Positions 1 to 8,602 of a stretch of 64,000 nt of DNA are shown here, piece by piece. The notes beneath the pieces are model-generated. The model saw nothing but the letters and a program-made list of their open reading frames with translations, was not told the DNA's origin and did no database searches. Source of the DNA: Paenibacillus sp. HW567. GTDB lineage: Bacteria; Bacillota; Bacilli; Paenibacillales; Paenibacillaceae. Every line of letters starts with the position of its first letter. Positions within the stretch are counted from its first letter, which is position 1. Position numbers and translations under genes: made by a program. The stretch lies in the NCBI RefSeq assembly GCF_000374185.1, contig NZ_KB910518.1, forward strand, positions 2,427,687 through 2,491,686. Reading direction: 5' to 3'.

Positions 1-453
1 GTTACCCATTCGAATGCTTCGTGAAAAGTGTCTACGTTCATGGTTTCTGTGTACCAGGCTATATCTTGCATATTGACCCACTTCAATTCCTTATTTGTAT
101 TATTATAGTAAAACATCTTCGTGACAAGGCGAGAACGGGTGCAAAAAAGATTTTCACACCTGATTCTTATCGTCAAAGTATATCAACGTCAAATACAACA
201 TTTCTCATTTCCCATATTTATACTATGGGATTTTCTTACTTTCATCTATACTGTTCTCGAAAGAACTCGCGGATTTCCGTAATGTTCTTTCGGGAGTGTA
301 GAACGACCGGCTCAATCAGTACGATGTGAGAAGTTCTTGTTCTATAAGAGATTCAAGACCAATCAAATGGAGTTTAGAATTCAACGTGCTACTGGTTTTT
401 AGATTGTGTTAATTTGTCTAATAGTGAACTCAATTCAGAGAGAGGGATGTAAT
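1..453. other. Left-edge region without a supported gene
   Basis: No open frame here has a convincing ribosome site or a recognisable product. A stretch around 235-350 carries short inverted repeats of GTTCT/AGAAC type, and the minus strand has a short open stretch of about 35 codons with coding-like composition but no start. It may be debris of a lost gene. The AT-rich composition continues into the two-component genes that follow. Confidence 0.4.
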
Positions 454-1131
454 TTGAAAAGAAACGTATTATATATTGAAGATAATGAAAAAATAGGCAG
501 TTGGGTAAAAGAAGAATTGGAACAGCGAGGATTTTCAGTTCAGTGGCTGCTATCTGGTGAAGGAGCGGAAAAAGTAGTAAATCAGCATGAAATCGTTATT
601 TTGGATATCATGTTACCTGGTTTAGACGGTTTTACTGTGGGTAAACGATTAAAAAAGGCAGCCCCTGCTATTCCGATTTTGCTGTTATCTGCCCGGACAT
701 CGATAGATGATAAGGTAGATGGTTTACAGTTTGCTGATGACTATTTAACGAAGCCATTCCACACGGATGAATTAGTTGCAAGATTAGAAGTATTAATCCG
801 TCGAAGGGGTGTAACACATCCCGGACGCATTTCATTAGGAAATCATATTGAAGTTGATTCAGAAGTCCAAATGGTATTTGATAAACGCACAGGAGAAGAA
901 ATTATTTTGACTGGGAAGCAACATCAAATCTTAATGTACTTCTTACGCCACCCTAATCAGGTTTTAGCCAAAGAGCAAATCTATGAAGCCATTTGGGATG
1001 AAGCCTATATCACTGGTGATAAAACACTAATGGTGCATATCCGTAGACTGCGTCAAAAGCTGGAACGCAACCCGGATTCCCCGGAGATTATTGAAACGTT
1101 GAAGGGAATAGGCTATCGGGTGAAGCTATGA
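454..1131 (+). CDS. OmpR/PhoB-family response regulator
   Basis: DNA-binding response regulator of 225 residues. The receiver domain (about residues 1-115) has the acidic pair in IEDNE, the phosphoacceptor aspartate in VILDIMLPG and the lysine in LTKPF. A winged-helix Trans_reg_C domain (about 130-222) ends in the usual GIGYRV. I place the start at TTG 454, preceded by GAGAGAGGGA at good spacing; the longer frame from 406 has no ribosome site. It overlaps the next gene, a kinase, by ATGA. The neighbouring ABC exporter suggests that it controls a response to an antibiotic, peptide or envelope stress. That role is inference from context. Confidence 0.9.
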   Translation: MKRNVLYIEDNEKIGSWVKEELEQRGFSVQWLLSGEGAEKVVNQHEIVILDIMLPGLDGFTVGKRLKKAAPAIPILLLSARTSIDDKVDGLQFADDYLTKPFHTDELVARLEVLIRRRGVTHPGRISLGNHIEVDSEVQMVFDKRTGEEIILTGKQHQILMYFLRHPNQVLAKEQIYEAIWDEAYITGDKTLMVHIRRLRQKLERNPDSPEIIETLKGIGYRVKL

Positions 1132-2138
1132 AACAGACCAGATCATTATTTCGCCGTTTTCTAAAAGTGCATTTTCTATTTATCTTTTTGCCTCCGATTG
1201 TGCTTATCTTCTTCTCTACGTTTTTTGAGTTTGAGGGTAACCATGAAGAAGATCTGAATACGTTAAATCTATTTTACTTTACACTGCTTTTGTTTAGTTT
1301 TATTATGGTTGCATTTGTTGTAATATCTTGGCTGTTCTTCTTGAGGCTTCGCAAACGTCTTACCCGCTTACAGGAAATCATGTCATTTTCAGCTAAACAA
1401 CATTCCTTCCCTAAACCCATATCTGTTCAAAATGACCGCATGGATGAATTAGACCAGTTAGGAAGTTCTTTTAATTGGATGATTCAGCAGCTTGAAGACA
1501 GCCGCAAGCGGGAATACGAAGAAGAATTATTACGGCATCGGCTCATTGCGAATTTATCTCACGATTTACGAACGCCGCTTACCATTTTGAGAGGACATGC
1601 CACCCGATTAAATAAAGAATCCATGAGTTTAGAAGGACAACACTCACTAGCAGAGATGGACCATACGATTACAAGAGTCGGAGAGCTGATGGATGATTTA
1701 CTTTCCTATACATTGCTTACATCAGGGAAGTTTCCTTTTGAGCCTGCTTCAACAGATATTGGACGTTTAGTAAGAGCATCTGTTGCAGCGTGGTATCCTG
1801 TATTTGAAGAACAAGAGTTTCAGATCGATGTTGATTTACCGGCAGAGAAAACTTTTTATTGGGAAGCAGATCCTAAATGGTTGACACGGGTTCTGGATAA
1901 TTTATTTCAGAATATTCTCCGCCATGCGGCAGAGGGGAAATATGCAAACATTGTGGTTGATCTAAAAAAAGAACTGATCATTGTTGCAGACAGAGGTCCG
2001 GGTATGGATAACTCTTTTTATGAACGCGGGGCGGGGATTGGTTTAGCGGCTTCAAATTATATGCTGAATAAAATGAAGCTGAAAGCTGAATTTACATTCA
2101 ATGAAAATGGCACAAGCGTAGCCATTGGCCAAAATTAA
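1128..2138 (+). CDS. Sensor histidine kinase
   Basis: Membrane histidine kinase of 336 residues, partner of the regulator just upstream. Two hydrophobic segments (about residues 12-32 and 45-73) are separated by a very short extracellular loop, so it may sense within the membrane or through a partner transporter. A HAMP-like linker follows, then the H-box SHDLRTPLTILRGH (about 145), N-box DNLFQNILRHA, G1 box DRGPGMD and G2 box GAGIGLAASN. All catalytic boxes are present. The start ATG overlaps the regulator stop. The short-loop layout recalls intramembrane-sensing kinases next to peptide or antibiotic exporters, but the signal is unknown. Confidence 0.9.
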   Translation: MKQTRSLFRRFLKVHFLFIFLPPIVLIFFSTFFEFEGNHEEDLNTLNLFYFTLLLFSFIMVAFVVISWLFFLRLRKRLTRLQEIMSFSAKQHSFPKPISVQNDRMDELDQLGSSFNWMIQQLEDSRKREYEEELLRHRLIANLSHDLRTPLTILRGHATRLNKESMSLEGQHSLAEMDHTITRVGELMDDLLSYTLLTSGKFPFEPASTDIGRLVRASVAAWYPVFEEQEFQIDVDLPAEKTFYWEADPKWLTRVLDNLFQNILRHAAEGKYANIVVDLKKELIIVADRGPGMDNSFYERGAGIGLAASNYMLNKMKLKAEFTFNENGTSVAIGQN

Positions 2139-2230
2139 CCTAAAGTTAACCAAGAATTAAACAGGCGGATAGTGGAGATGTAACTTTGCTTCTCTATACT
2201 TAGAACCATAACAGAAAGGAAGTGTTATGG

Positions 2231-2944
2231 TTGCTTACCATTCATAACTTAGTCAAATGTCGCGGAGATCAAGAAATCTTATCAGGGATCAGTTTTACAG
2301 CCAGACCCGGTAGAGTAACCGGTTTTTTAGGTCCGAATGGGGCAGGGAAGAGCTCTACACTCCGCATCCTGCTTGGATTAGATCGTGCCACCTCAGGGAG
2401 TGCGCTAATTAATGGAAAGCCTTTCGCAGAATTACATAATCCTCTAACAACCGTAGGAGCCGCACTTGATGGATCTGGAGCACATCGGATGCGGACAGGA
2501 CGGGCACATTTGCGCTGGATGGCCCGTGCCGCAGGATTGTCCCGCTCACGTGTCGAGGAAGTACTGGGGATTGTAGGTCTTACTAATGCGGCTGGTAAAA
2601 GAGTTGGGAGTTACTCCCTCGGCATGGGCAAAAGGCTTGGAATGGCGGCTGCACTGCTTGGGGATCCCGAAATATTGATTTTAGATGAACCCGTAAACGG
2701 GCTCGACCCGGAAGGAATTCGCTGGATCCGGACATTTTTACGTGAACGTGCTGCGTCCGGTAATACGGTGTTGCTATCCAGTCATCTAATGGGGGAGCTT
2801 GCAGAGACTGTGGATGATGTGGTGATTATTCATCACGGCAAAGTCGTGGCGGATGGAACATTGGCAGAAGTCATAGGTAACCATTTCACACTGGAGGAAG
2901 CCTTTTTTGCCCTGACCTCTGAACGTGCAGGTGATATTATATGA
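2231..2944 (+). CDS. ABC transporter ATP-binding protein
   Basis: ATPase of 237 residues for an exporter formed with the two permeases that follow. It shows Walker A GPNGAGKSS (about residue 35), a variant signature YSLGMGKRLG, Walker B ILILDEPVNGLDPEG and the switch histidine in LSSHLMGE. I choose TTG 2231 as the start because AAAGGAAG lies 8 bases upstream; an ATG at 2227 is out of frame and ends after six codons. The wording of the protein (GRVTGFLGPNGAGKS, GLDPEGIRWIR) recalls transporters common in Actinobacteria, and its base composition looks richer in GC than the two genes before it. This may indicate separate origins. The substrate is unknown. Confidence 0.88.
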   Translation: MLTIHNLVKCRGDQEILSGISFTARPGRVTGFLGPNGAGKSSTLRILLGLDRATSGSALINGKPFAELHNPLTTVGAALDGSGAHRMRTGRAHLRWMARAAGLSRSRVEEVLGIVGLTNAAGKRVGSYSLGMGKRLGMAAALLGDPEILILDEPVNGLDPEGIRWIRTFLRERAASGNTVLLSSHLMGELAETVDDVVIIHHGKVVADGTLAEVIGNHFTLEEAFFALTSERAGDII

Positions 2945-3696
2945 GGGCATTCCAAGCCGAACTATCTAAATTGTTCTCTCTGCCGAGCATTTGGCTGGCC
3001 TTCATGATTGGAGCAGTTGCCCCGGCATTCATTGCTACCTTGGACTGTATTGCACAAAAAGAGGATATTATAGCTGGAGTTAGCACACGGCTATCCGAAG
3101 TTGGCTATATTGGATTAAGCCTTGGTGTGCAAGGTGTCATTATTCTTGGTGTGCTTGCTGTCAGCAGTGAATATTTGGCCGAGAGCAGTGAATCTGGATC
3201 CGCTGGAGGACAACAGATTACAACCAGTTTAACTGTTGTTTCATCCCGGCTTCATGTTTTGCTGGCAAAAGTAGGCGCTGTGACAGTAATCAGCATACTG
3301 CTTTGTATAGTTGCTATTATAACAACTGTGTCGGCAACGCATCTTATTCTTGGTGAATATGCCCCAGCAATTGAATGGTCCAGACTTATCGGTGCAGTTT
3401 GTTACTGGATATTCACTGCTCTTTTAGCATTAGGGTTTACTGTCCTAACAAGGAATGCCATGATCCCGCTTGCTGTGCTCATGATCAATTCATCCGTTGT
3501 ATCATTTAGTGTCCTGCTTTCTAAGGTTACAAAGTTGGCGTTTTACTTACCAGATCGGGCTGGCACTGATATGTTTATGATAATGAGCGACAGAATTCAT
3601 ACTCCGTTCACAGGCGGTTTAATCATGTTTGGCTGGATAGCCGTTCTTTTCATTTTTGCGGCTATTGTATTCCATAGGAGGGACGTTGCATCATGA
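2941..3696 (+). CDS. ABC-2 type permease, first subunit
   Basis: Integral membrane protein of 251 residues with about six predicted hydrophobic segments. It starts at an ATG overlapping the ATPase stop (ATGA), and its own stop overlaps the next permease in the same way, so the three proteins are probably made together. Its opening (FQAELSKLFSLPSIWLAF) is the form seen in ABC-2 permeases of antibiotic or lantibiotic exporters. The gene pair resembles LanE/LanG-type immunity permeases in size and order, but no lantibiotic gene lies nearby. Substrate unknown. Confidence 0.82.
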   Translation: MRAFQAELSKLFSLPSIWLAFMIGAVAPAFIATLDCIAQKEDIIAGVSTRLSEVGYIGLSLGVQGVIILGVLAVSSEYLAESSESGSAGGQQITTSLTVVSSRLHVLLAKVGAVTVISILLCIVAIITTVSATHLILGEYAPAIEWSRLIGAVCYWIFTALLALGFTVLTRNAMIPLAVLMINSSVVSFSVLLSKVTKLAFYLPDRAGTDMFMIMSDRIHTPFTGGLIMFGWIAVLFIFAAIVFHRRDVAS

Positions 3697-4451
3697 GGGT
3701 CTCATCTAGTGGAAAGAAAACACACATCCTTGGCGCTGAACTGGATAAATTAGTTACATTACCATTGATATGGCGCACTCTTATGGGTACATTCATTCTT
3801 AATTTAGTTTTAACCGCAGCTTTTACTTCTGCTGGTCTACAAGGGACAGCAGGAACGCAAAGCATATTGAAGATTGGACTTGAGTCTATGGGATATCTTC
3901 AAGCAGGGTTTATTATTCTTGGTATCTTAGCTACTTGTTCGGAGTATACGGGTGGACAGATTCGATCTACTTTAACTACGATACCTTGGCGTGGGTTTCA
4001 ATTATCCACGAAGCATTTGGCATTGGCAATTATAACCGTTCCCGTGGCATTTATTATTGCTGCATCAGGTGTAGTATATACTTTTATTATGATGAGAGAC
4101 ACAGCACAAAGGATAGAAATAGACACAATGATAGAAACATTAATAAGTGCAACAGGCTATCTAACATTAACCACACTTCTCAGTGCAGCTATAGGTGCTT
4201 TAATAAGACGAACCACTCCTGCTTTAGTGGTATTGCTGGGTTATTATTTCATTGTCAGTCCATTGTCTAGAGATTTTCTACCTAGTATTAAAAATTATTT
4301 TCCGGATACGGCAGGATATTATATGTATATGCCACCTTTCTCAGATGAAATAAATGTCCTTACACCAATGCAAGGGACAGGTATTTCAATGATATGGACA
4401 CTGATCTTTATTACAGTAGCTATTGTATTTTACTGTAAACGAGATGCCTAA
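3693..4451 (+). CDS. ABC-2 type permease, second subunit
   Basis: Second membrane subunit of the exporter, 252 residues with about six hydrophobic segments. It is a paralogue of the first permease: both begin with an ...AELxKLxxLPxIW motif and carry the SEY(T/L) segment followed by a region for passing through the membrane. It is the last gene of the five-gene cassette that starts at 454. About 130 bases beyond the stop the sequence runs into the remains of an unrelated serine hydrolase, so the cassette end may be a recombination junction. Confidence 0.82.
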   Translation: MRVSSSGKKTHILGAELDKLVTLPLIWRTLMGTFILNLVLTAAFTSAGLQGTAGTQSILKIGLESMGYLQAGFIILGILATCSEYTGGQIRSTLTTIPWRGFQLSTKHLALAIITVPVAFIIAASGVVYTFIMMRDTAQRIEIDTMIETLISATGYLTLTTLLSAAIGALIRRTTPALVVLLGYYFIVSPLSRDFLPSIKNYFPDTAGYYMYMPPFSDEINVLTPMQGTGISMIWTLIFITVAIVFYCKRDA

Positions 4452-4585
4452 GTTTAGGTTTTATTATTTTCACATAATACGGTAATAAATCTTCCCTCTG
4501 GAAAAGAATATATATAAACCGATGTATTAGAGCGCGAGCGAAGAACTTTTGAGCTAGAAAATCAAAAAAAACCTATACATTTCTC

Positions 4586-5272
4586 ATTAACTTCAATATA
4601 TTGGGCGAAATCATTCAGGCCGTTACCGGGGTGTCATATGCGGATTATATTCAGAAACATGTTTATGACTCGCTGGGTATGAAGAACAGCTTTACCTCTA
4701 CGGCGGAGGCGAAGAAAAAGGGATTGGCATCGGGTTATCAGTCTGTATTTGGTTTTATGACGACGACGGAGCAGACGGATAACCCGTCCATGCTTGCCTC
4801 CGCCTATCTGATCTCCACAGCCGAGGATATGTCGAATTATTTGCTCGTGCAAATCAATAAAGATCGGTTCTAGGTAACCAGGGTGGCAACCGCCGACAAT
4901 ATCGCCCAAATGCACAAGCCTGCTGTCCCTGATCCGACGACCAGCGGTTACTACGGAATGGGAGGACGGTGTCATCAGAACTCACATGATCATCAACCTT
5001 GCCGGCACGGCGGCCGTTATTTTACTGGGTTTGTCGGTATACAACCTGTTCCGGTGGAATAAAAGATTCTGGCGGTGCCTGCTGCCGTCTTATATGTCCT
5101 GAGCCAATTTGCACCATGGAGCGTCGTCTTATCGTTTTTGCCGGGGCTTGGACATTTGGCCTTAATATTGAGTATTTTGTCATTAGGCGTCGGTGCGGCC
5201 AAAATTTTGTTGTTCATCCGCACCATAGGTTTAAATCGAAATGGAAGAACCGTTGGCAAAATCCATAGATAA
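4586..5272 (+). pseudogene. Remnant of a serine hydrolase (beta-lactamase family) gene
   Basis: A decayed gene. The frame from about 4586 reads like the middle of a beta-lactamase/penicillin-binding-protein-type hydrolase (LGEIIQAVTGVSYADYIQ, then SLGMKNSF), meets a TAG at 4871 and continues beyond it in frame as VATADNIAQMHKPAVPDP up to GYYGMG. It then jumps frame into hydrophobic segments (LAGTAAVILLGLSVYNLF at about 5000 and a further membrane stretch at 5075-5272) that belong at the C-terminus of membrane-anchored members. The N-terminus with the SxxK serine and a large central part are missing. The gene is not functional as read. Confidence 0.8.
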
Positions 5273-5647
5273 CTTACCTGACTGGATCGACAGCCTGTAG
5301 GCGGAGAATCCGCCGACACGGGTTTCTTTCTCCTCTTATTCAGTGAAATGAAGGAGGCCCATTTTAATCAAATAACTACCTTTAATCCTAAAAGATTCAG
5401 CTAACTAAATAGCATAAGTTAACATAATATTTAATATGTAACCTTCGCTACGATTTGCTCTATGAAAATCGAGAAAAATCTGCACATTATTCATTTTATT
5501 TCAACATATGAAAAATTCACAATAGAAAAACTAAACCTATCCAGCTCCCCTGCAACCACACAACCAATCCATCCCTTATCCGATCCTTTGACACTATAAC
5601 CCGGAAAAAGGATGGAGGTGCGCGGCTCGTAAACAGACTATGCATAA
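5273..5647. other. AT-rich intergenic region holding a dif-like site
   Basis: No gene is visible between the hydrolase remnant and the oxidoreductase. The notable content is the dif-like sequence at 5417-5444, listed separately. A weak pairing between CCATCC near 5573 and GGATGG near 5610 could end transcription of the minus-strand oxidoreductase gene. Confidence 0.5.
5417..5444 (-). other. dif-like recombination site 1 (candidate)
   Basis: Read on the minus strand this 28-base site has a left arm AGGTTACATAT, a 6-base centre TAAATA and a right arm TTATGTTAACT. The right arm is identical to those at 17887-17897 and 21325-21335 and differs by two bases from the XerD arm of E. coli dif (TTATGTTAAAT, from memory). 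Its orientation is opposite to the other two sites. The left arm is the weakest match of the three. Recombination activity is inferred, not shown. Confidence 0.45.
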
Positions 5648-6583
5648 TCAAGTTAATCTTCGGGTAATCTCAAAAGCCGCTTCAGCGGCATTCGCCGCAT
5701 GCTCCAGTGAAATGATGGACTCCCCGCCGCTGTGGAAGGTTTGGAGCGCGTAGCGCAGGCTTTTTTCATAAGGGTTGAGCTTATCCAGCGTAATCTCTTG
5801 TTTGCCGGAAGCCCCGTATTCATACAGCGTGGCATCTATACTGCCGTCTGCATAATCGCTCTCCTCAAATACCAGCTTGGCCTGCTCAAAATAAGCTTCA
5901 TAGCCGACGGTGAACGGGTAATTCCCGGGCATTTGTGAAGAGACGATGATCTCGGCAGACACGTCCGATGTGTTAAAACCGGCAACAACCAGCGCTTGGC
6001 CGTCTTTCCCGCCGCCTGTTCCCCAGACTGCAGACAGTGAGGGATTACCCAGCAGCCAGGTCACAAAATCCAAATCGTGAATCATGAGATTCGCAGCGAT
6101 TTTACTGAGTCCGAGGTCCCCCCATAACGGTGCGGTTTCTCTTTTGAGACATACACGGAGAAGCTTGCCATATTGCCCGCTATGTACCGCCTCGTACAGG
6201 TAGGAATAAGCATGATCCAGTTTGATGAATTGGTTGACAAATATACGTTTTCCGTAGGTTTTCTCCGCTTGCCGCATCGCCTGGGCATCCTCACTGTTCA
6301 GACAAACCGGAGTTTCACAAAATACATTTTTCCCGGCCTTAAGCGCTTCGGCTGCGTATTTGCTGTGCAGGGTGGAAGGCAGACAGATGTCGATCAGGTC
6401 CAGCGAGCTATCCGTTATCACCTCATCTATGGACGTTGTGATATCAACTCCCAAATCCGCCTTCAGCTCCTGCAGCTTGGCTTCATTTCGTCCAAAAACA
6501 ACAATCCGGTTGACCTCCTCCATAGATGCAAATAGGCTTGCATGATAAGCCCCAAAGCCTGTTCCCAATATGCCAATATTCAT
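5648..6583 (-). CDS. Gfo/Idh/MocA-family oxidoreductase
   Basis: NAD(P)-dependent dehydrogenase-like protein of 311 residues, probably acting on a sugar or polyol. The N-terminal Rossmann fold shows GILGTGFGAYHASLF (about residues 4-18). The usual EKP motif of this family appears as CETP (about residue 90), so the lysine that normally aids catalysis is replaced by threonine; the enzyme may have changed chemistry. The C-terminal alpha/beta domain carries NLMIHDLDFVTWLLG, a common family segment. It is divergent from the WYL regulator at 6720, which may control it. The start ATG has an AGGAG-type ribosome site on the minus strand. Confidence 0.85.
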   Translation of the reverse strand: MNIGILGTGFGAYHASLFASMEEVNRIVVFGRNEAKLQELKADLGVDITTSIDEVITDSSLDLIDICLPSTLHSKYAAEALKAGKNVFCETPVCLNSEDAQAMRQAEKTYGKRIFVNQFIKLDHAYSYLYEAVHSGQYGKLLRVCLKRETAPLWGDLGLSKIAANLMIHDLDFVTWLLGNPSLSAVWGTGGGKDGQALVVAGFNTSDVSAEIIVSSQMPGNYPFTVGYEAYFEQAKLVFEESDYADGSIDATLYEYGASGKQEITLDKLNPYEKSLRYALQTFHSGGESIISLEHAANAAEAAFEITRRLT

Positions 6584-6719
6584 TTACAGCAGCTCCTCTC
6601 TCTGATACATTCATCATACACAGGAATTGTTGACAACAGAGTGGCGAGAATCATGAAGTGTCGGAAGATGTTTTTTCAAAATTAATGATGACTACTAATG
6701 ATAGAATTGAGGGCTTTTC

Positions 6720-7676
6720 ATGAGGCTGCACCGCTTGATTGCTATACTGTTACTGATTGAATCCCGGGGGAGAATTAGGGCGAGCGAGCTGGCAGAGGCG
6801 CTTGAAACCTCGGTGCGTTCCATTTACAGGGACATTGATGTGCTGGCGGAATCCGGCATTCCTATGGTGACAACACCAGGGCCTAAGGGCGGGATATCTC
6901 TAATGGAGGGCTATACCTTGAATCTCCAGAAGCTGCACGGGGAAGAGGTAATCAACCTGTATTTAACGGGGATGGGTATCCCTTTTGGCGGTCAAACCGA
7001 ATCGGGCCTGAAGCTGAAGAATGCACTGCTCAAGCTGGAAAAGACCTTGCCCGCAGCCTATCAGGAGGATATCCGCAAGGCCAAAACCCGGTTCTATTAC
7101 GATGATACGCCGTGGTGGAATGAACGTGCCGAGCTGCCCTGTCTGGAGGAGCTTCGCTCTGCGGTCTGGAGATGCCGTGCAATTCAGATTAAATACCGCA
7201 AGGTGAGCGGGGATCTGACCACCCGAATTCTGCATCCCTATGGGCTGATTGTGAAGCAAGGGGACTGGTACCTGGCAGCATATTGCGAGGCGGCGGAAGA
7301 ACTGCGTACCTTTAAGTGCGAGCGGATACTTTCAGTCATGCCTGCGGAGGGAGCATATGAGATTCCAGCAGCTTTCTCCCTGGAGGAATATTGGCTGGAG
7401 GGGAATGAGGCGTTCAAGCAAAGCTGCAAGAAAGAAGAGTTCTATGCTGCAGTTGTACGGACGGCCAAAGGCCGGCAGGAGCCCATTAAGAAGCTTGAGG
7501 TTGTCGAAATGCGGGAAACGGATAAGCATACCGACTGGACGGTGAACTTGCACAGCTATGAATCTGCCTGCGAGCAGGCGATGAAGCTGCTGGATGTAGC
7601 AGAAATTCTGCATCCCCCGGAGCTTAGAGAGTATATTAAGGGGCGGCTTGGGCACTTGCGGGAGGTTTACTTGTGA
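6720..7676 (+). CDS. WYL-domain transcriptional regulator (YafY/DeoR-type HTH)
   Basis: Regulator of 318 residues. The N-terminal helix-turn-helix (about residues 2-55, RLIAILLLIESRGRIRASEL then TSVRSIYRDIDVLAE) is of the HTH_11/DeoR kind. The middle and C-terminal part is a WYL domain, with HPYGLIVKQGDWYLAAYC at about 178-195, thought to bind a small ligand or nucleic acid. The start ATG follows GAGGG. It faces away from the oxidoreductase gene at 5648-6583 and lies 27 bases before the ATPase gene, with which it may be co-transcribed. Its effector is unknown. Confidence 0.88.
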   Translation: MRLHRLIAILLLIESRGRIRASELAEALETSVRSIYRDIDVLAESGIPMVTTPGPKGGISLMEGYTLNLQKLHGEEVINLYLTGMGIPFGGQTESGLKLKNALLKLEKTLPAAYQEDIRKAKTRFYYDDTPWWNERAELPCLEELRSAVWRCRAIQIKYRKVSGDLTTRILHPYGLIVKQGDWYLAAYCEAAEELRTFKCERILSVMPAEGAYEIPAAFSLEEYWLEGNEAFKQSCKKEEFYAAVVRTAKGRQEPIKKLEVVEMRETDKHTDWTVNLHSYESACEQAMKLLDVAEILHPPELREYIKGRLGHLREVYL

Positions 7677-7703
7677 AGCAAAAAAAGAAAGGGGAGTGCG
7701 GCA

Positions 7704-8513
7704 ATGATTTACTTGAGAAGCTTTAAGCTTTCTGATTATACGGATCGAAATCCCAACATATACCCTGATTATGTTTTTAAGCATGTGGCTGGAGAGGTGC
7801 TTTTGTTTGACCGGATTACGGTACTGTATGGCAGTAACGGCAGCGGAAAATCCACTTTACTCAATGTAATCTCCAATAAGCTGGGAATCTCCGGGGCTGA
7901 AAGAATGACAAGCTACGGGCAAAGTGTTTATGCTCAGCGGTTCCTTGATTTGAGCAGCTATCAGCTTGGACATGATGAGCGAGAGTGTGCAATCAGGCAG
8001 CTTCCAGAAGGAAGCCGATATATGAAATCTGAGGATATTTTATATGAGATCAAGAAGATACAGCAATCTTCTGTACTGCGTGAGGGAATCATCAATGAGC
8101 AGATTAACAACGGGATGAGCGAGGCTCAGGCGGCAGAATATGAGTCTACATATGCGTTTAAGAAGAAGCTGGAGGACATCCAATTTTCACAGGAAAAATA
8201 CTCAAATGGAGAAACGTCCATGCAGTTTTTTGAGGAATATCTGCTGCCTGGGCAATTGTATTTATTGGACGAGCCGGAAACGTCACTTTCTCCTGTCAAT
8301 CAAATCAGAATGGCAGAACAAATCAATGAGCTGGCACGATATTTTGATAGTCAATTTATTATTGCTACTCATTCTCCCTTTGTTTTAGGCACGTTACATG
8401 CAAAGATTTATAATCTGGATGCCAAGCCTCTCCAAACAGCAGAATGGTTTGAGCTGGACAATGTACAATTTTTTTACCGGTTTTTCAATAAGCATAAGCA
8501 ATTGTTTGAATGA
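7704..8513 (+). CDS. AAA/ABC-type ATPase, unknown role
   Basis: Soluble ATPase of 269 residues in the AAA_15/AAA_21 (Rad50/ABC-like) group. It has Walker A YGSNGSGKST (about residue 42), an ABC-like segment YSNGETSM (about 168), Walker B LYLLDEPETSLS (about 190) and a switch histidine in ATHSPF (about 222). There is no membrane part and no partner nuclease or toxin beside it. It lies just after the WYL regulator with a clear ribosome site (GAAAGGGGAG). Single-gene members of this family often carry the label predicted ATPase; the cellular role is not known. Confidence 0.8.
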   Translation: MIYLRSFKLSDYTDRNPNIYPDYVFKHVAGEVLLFDRITVLYGSNGSGKSTLLNVISNKLGISGAERMTSYGQSVYAQRFLDLSSYQLGHDERECAIRQLPEGSRYMKSEDILYEIKKIQQSSVLREGIINEQINNGMSEAQAAEYESTYAFKKKLEDIQFSQEKYSNGETSMQFFEEYLLPGQLYLLDEPETSLSPVNQIRMAEQINELARYFDSQFIIATHSPFVLGTLHAKIYNLDAKPLQTAEWFELDNVQFFYRFFNKHKQLFE

Positions 8514-8552
8514 GGAAAGGACAGACACAATTGGCTGAAGCCACTAATAAAA

Positions 8553-8576
8553 AGAGCCGCATTCGTCTACGGCTCT
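8553..8576 (-). terminator. Rho-independent terminator of the MFS gene
   Basis: AGAGCCG and CGGCTCT form a 7-bp stem with a 10-base loop. On the minus strand the stem is followed by TTTTTATT, which fits a terminator for the minus-strand MFS gene ending at 8603. It may also stop transcripts of the ATPase gene coming from the left. Confidence 0.75.
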
Positions 8577-8602
8577 AATTCATATGCTATATGCCGCGTG
8601 AG

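Noticed and set aside
21..329. Open frame of 102 codons at the left edge
   Set aside because: No ribosome site, no recognisable domain and composition unlike the neighbouring genes. The opposite strand has a short coding-like stretch but without start.
4500..4586. Possible IS3 OrfA remnant (LERERRTFELENQKK in one frame)
   Set aside because: Only about 15 residues of weak resemblance, too short to support.
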